DNA from: Devosia sp.
Lineage (GTDB): Bacteria; Pseudomonadota; Alphaproteobacteria; Rhizobiales; Devosiaceae
DNA length: 7,037 nucleotides
Direction of reading: 5' to 3'
Assembly (NCBI GenBank): GCA_028290225.1
Contig: JAQGKH010000354.1
Coordinates: forward strand, 1 to 7,037
This document shows, in pieces, positions 5,227 through 7,037 of this stretch. A program made the translations under genes and the position numbers. The notes beneath the pieces were generated by a model. The model was not told the origin of the DNA, made no database searches, and was given only the letters and a program-made list of their open reading frames with translations. Position 1 is the first letter of the stretch; the number at the start of each line of letters is the position of its first letter.

Positions 5227-6078
5227 TTAGTGCTCGATGCCCTTCCAGATGCGGGTCTTGGTTGCCCAGAGCAGCCCTGCAAACAGCACGAGGAACAGCA
5301 GCACCACGAAACCCGTCTGCTTGCGCGATACGAGGCCCGGCTCGGCCATCCACATCATGAACGCGGAAACGTCCTGGGAATATTGATCCACCGTCAGCGG
5401 CACGGTCTGGCCATCTTCACCCGGCTCATAGGCGATCTGGTCGTCTGACAGGGGTGGCGCCATACCGATGGCGTGACCGGGGAAGTAGTCGTTGTAGTAC
5501 TTGCCCTCGGGCAACTCGAACCCTTCAGGGGCGTCACGATAACCGGTTAGCAGCGCATGGATGTAATCCGGGCCGCCTTCCGCATAAGCCGTGAAATAGT
5601 TGAACACCCAGGTCGGGAACGGATCGCTGACGCCGCGGGCCTTGGCCAGCACCGAGAAGTCGGGCGGCACCGAGCCGCCATTGGCGTCGCGCGCATCCTG
5701 GTCCGAGGGGAATGGCGAGGGCCAGCGGTCGGCCGGCACTGCCGGGCGCACGCCACCTTCCGCGGCGGGATCCGCCACTTCGTATTCGGCCGCCAGCGCC
5801 TTGACCTGTTCTTCGGAGAACTCGGGCCCACCGGGTTCGGCCAGGTTGCGGAACGCGATCAGCTTGGCACTGTGACAACTCGAGCAAACTTCCCGGAACA
5901 CCTGGAAGCCACGTTGCAACTGATTGCGGTCATAGGTGCCGAAGATACCGGCAAAGCTCCAGCCCTGCCGCTCGATATGCGGCGTGGCGTGGGTATCGGC
6001 TTCCTGGGCGAAGGCTGGCGCGGCCAGCAGGCCCGCCGTCAGCGCCACGGCGGAGATGAGTGTCTTGATATTGAACAT
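5227..6078 (-). CDS. petC: Cytochrome c1 of the cytochrome bc1 complex
   Basis: This is the heme c subunit of ubiquinol-cytochrome c reductase. It takes electrons from the Rieske protein and passes them to cytochrome c on the periplasmic side. The protein has 283 residues. An N-terminal signal peptide (MFNIKTLISAVALTAGLLAA, then PAFA before QEADTH) precedes the heme-binding CSSCH (65-69). The likely axial methionine is Met206 in YFPGHAIGMAPPL. A single C-terminal membrane anchor (about 256-272) is followed by basic KTRIWKG. I preferred the ATG at 6078, with AGG just upstream. A GTG at 6099 would add seven residues and overlap the petB stop as GTGA, with TAAGG before it, so it remains possible. 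petC is separate from petB rather than fused as in Bradyrhizobium fbcH. It is the last gene of the unit, followed by a strong terminator. Confidence 0.96.
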   Translation of the reverse strand: MFNIKTLISAVALTAGLLAAPAFAQEADTHATPHIERQGWSFAGIFGTYDRNQLQRGFQVFREVCSSCHSAKLIAFRNLAEPGGPEFSEEQVKALAAEYEVADPAAEGGVRPAVPADRWPSPFPSDQDARDANGGSVPPDFSVLAKARGVSDPFPTWVFNYFTAYAEGGPDYIHALLTGYRDAPEGFELPEGKYYNDYFPGHAIGMAPPLSDDQIAYEPGEDGQTVPLTVDQYSQDVSAFMMWMAEPGLVSRKQTGFVVLLFLVLFAGLLWATKTRIWKGIEH

Positions 6079-6095
6079 TGACCTGATCCCGACCG

Positions 6096-7037
6096 TCACG
6101 GCAGTGCCTTACCCAACACGCTTTCCGAGATGCTGGTCGGCAAGGGACGCGGCTTCTCGAACATCGGCAGGAAGGGCAGAACAACAAGGAAGTAGAAGAA
6201 GTAGTAGAACGTCGAAACCTTAGCCAGCACCACATAGATGCCTTCCGCCGGCGCAGCGCCGAGATAGGCCAGGGCAAAGAAGTTCAGGATGAACAGGGCG
6301 TAGAACCACTTGAACAGCGGCCGGAACGTACCCGAGCGCACCGGCGAGCGGTCCAGCCACGGCACGAACAGCAGGATCACGATGGAGCCCGCAAAGAAGA
6401 TCACGCCGCCCAGACGGGAGTCGATGAACAGGATGTTGAAGTCGATGGCGCGCAGGATGGCGTAGAACGGCAGGAAGTACCATTCGGGCACGATATGGGC
6501 CGGCGTCACCTGGCTGTTGGCCATGACATAGTTGTCGGGGTGACCCAGGATATCGGGAATGAAGAACACGAACCAGGCGAACGGAATGGCGAACACCACG
6601 ATCGCGAACAGGTCCTTCATCGTATAGTACGGATGGAAGGGCACCGTGTCGCGGCTCGACTTCACGTCCACGCCCACCGGGTTGTTGTTGCCCGGCACAT
6701 GCAGCGCCCAGATATGGAGTGCCACCAGCGCAGCCACCACGAATGGCAGCAGATAGTGCAGCGAGAAGAACCGGTTCAGCGTCGGATTATCGACAGCAAA
6801 CCCACCACGCAGCAGCTCCAGGATCGGGTTACCCACAATCGGGATGGCCGCGAAGATGTTGGTGATCACGGTCGCGGCCCAGAAGCTCATCTGCCCCCAA
6901 GGCAGCACATAGCCCATGAACGCCGTTGCCATCACGAGGATGAAGATCAGCACGCCGATGATGTAAAGGATCTCGCGCGGCGCCTTGTAGGAGCCGAAAA
7001 ACAAGTTGCGGCCCATATGGATGTAAAGGGCGGCAAA
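6096..7037 (-). CDS. petB: Cytochrome b of the cytochrome bc1 complex, C-terminal part (5' end outside window)
   Basis: This is the diheme membrane subunit that holds the quinol-oxidising and quinone-reducing sites of the bc1 complex. The frame is open through the right edge, so roughly the first quarter to third is missing; 313 residues are visible. The first visible residues, ALYIHMGRNLFFGSYKAPRE, contain the second helix-B heme ligand (His7 of the visible part). Helix D supplies the ligand pair His94 and His108, 14 residues apart (SLHYLLPF and VALHIWALH). The Qo motif PEWY is at 184-187, within HIVPEWYFLPFYAILRAIDF. Several further hydrophobic helices follow, up to the C-terminus. It ends 17 bases before the preferred petC start, or overlaps it if the GTG is used. 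The Rieske gene petA would be expected upstream, beyond the window. Confidence 0.97.
   Translation of the reverse strand, partial: FAALYIHMGRNLFFGSYKAPREILYIIGVLIFILVMATAFMGYVLPWGQMSFWAATVITNIFAAIPIVGNPILELLRGGFAVDNPTLNRFFSLHYLLPFVVAALVALHIWALHVPGNNNPVGVDVKSSRDTVPFHPYYTMKDLFAIVVFAIPFAWFVFFIPDILGHPDNYVMANSQVTPAHIVPEWYFLPFYAILRAIDFNILFIDSRLGGVIFFAGSIVILLFVPWLDRSPVRSGTFRPLFKWFYALFILNFFALAYLGAAPAEGIYVVLAKVSTFYYFFYFLVVLPFLPMFEKPRPLPTSISESVLGKALP

Noticed and set aside
1..7037. Mobile element, CRISPR, defence or other novel multi-gene system
   Set aside because: No transposase, integrase, direct-repeat array, toxin-antitoxin or nuclease motifs were seen, and the recognised genes are conserved housekeeping or metabolic ones.

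Overview
The window looks like ordinary chromosome from an alphaproteobacterium, most likely order Hyphomicrobiales (Rhizobiales). A Devosia-like relative is a guess, made from recall and not from a search. The reasons are high GC with strong G/C at third codon positions, an alphaproteobacterial-type separate cytochrome b and cytochrome c1, apt beside the bc1 operon, and ychF followed by a MaoC pair. I recall both neighbourhoods as common in this order.

Left half (+ strand): the 3' end of the GTPase-like ATPase gene ychF (1-620) is followed by a GU-rich stem-loop and a roughly 220-base gap. Next come two MaoC-type hotdog hydratase genes that overlap by 4 bases (844-1323, 1320-1877), then a small secreted protein gene (1909-2253). 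After these lie a TerC-family membrane transporter gene (2400-3419) and a small VOC/glyoxalase-like gene (3509-3901). The spacing suggests one maoC-maoC-secreted protein unit. terC and the VOC gene may be separate units.

Middle (3902-4333): a 432-base convergent intergenic stretch with no convincing gene. It holds one doubtful small minus-strand ORF and a hairpin that overlaps the VOC stop codon.

Right half (- strand, read from right to left): the 3' part of the cytochrome b gene (petB), then cytochrome c1 (petC). The unit ends in a textbook intrinsic terminator with a UACG tetraloop. Beyond it a new unit starts from a plausible sigma-70-type promoter. It encodes a 64-residue basic, Ala/Val-rich protein of unknown function, then apt (adenine phosphoribosyltransferase) 23 bases downstream.

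Functionally this is housekeeping: respiration (bc1), purine salvage (apt), a translation-associated ATPase (ychF), acyl-CoA hydratase-like enzymes and a metal-linked TerC exporter. I found no CRISPR array, mobile element, tRNA or rRNA, and no sign of a new multi-gene system. The items most worth checking are the small unknown proteins (4891-5085 and 1909-2253), the paired MaoC proteins with a basic amphipathic tail on the second, and several RNA hairpins at gene boundaries.
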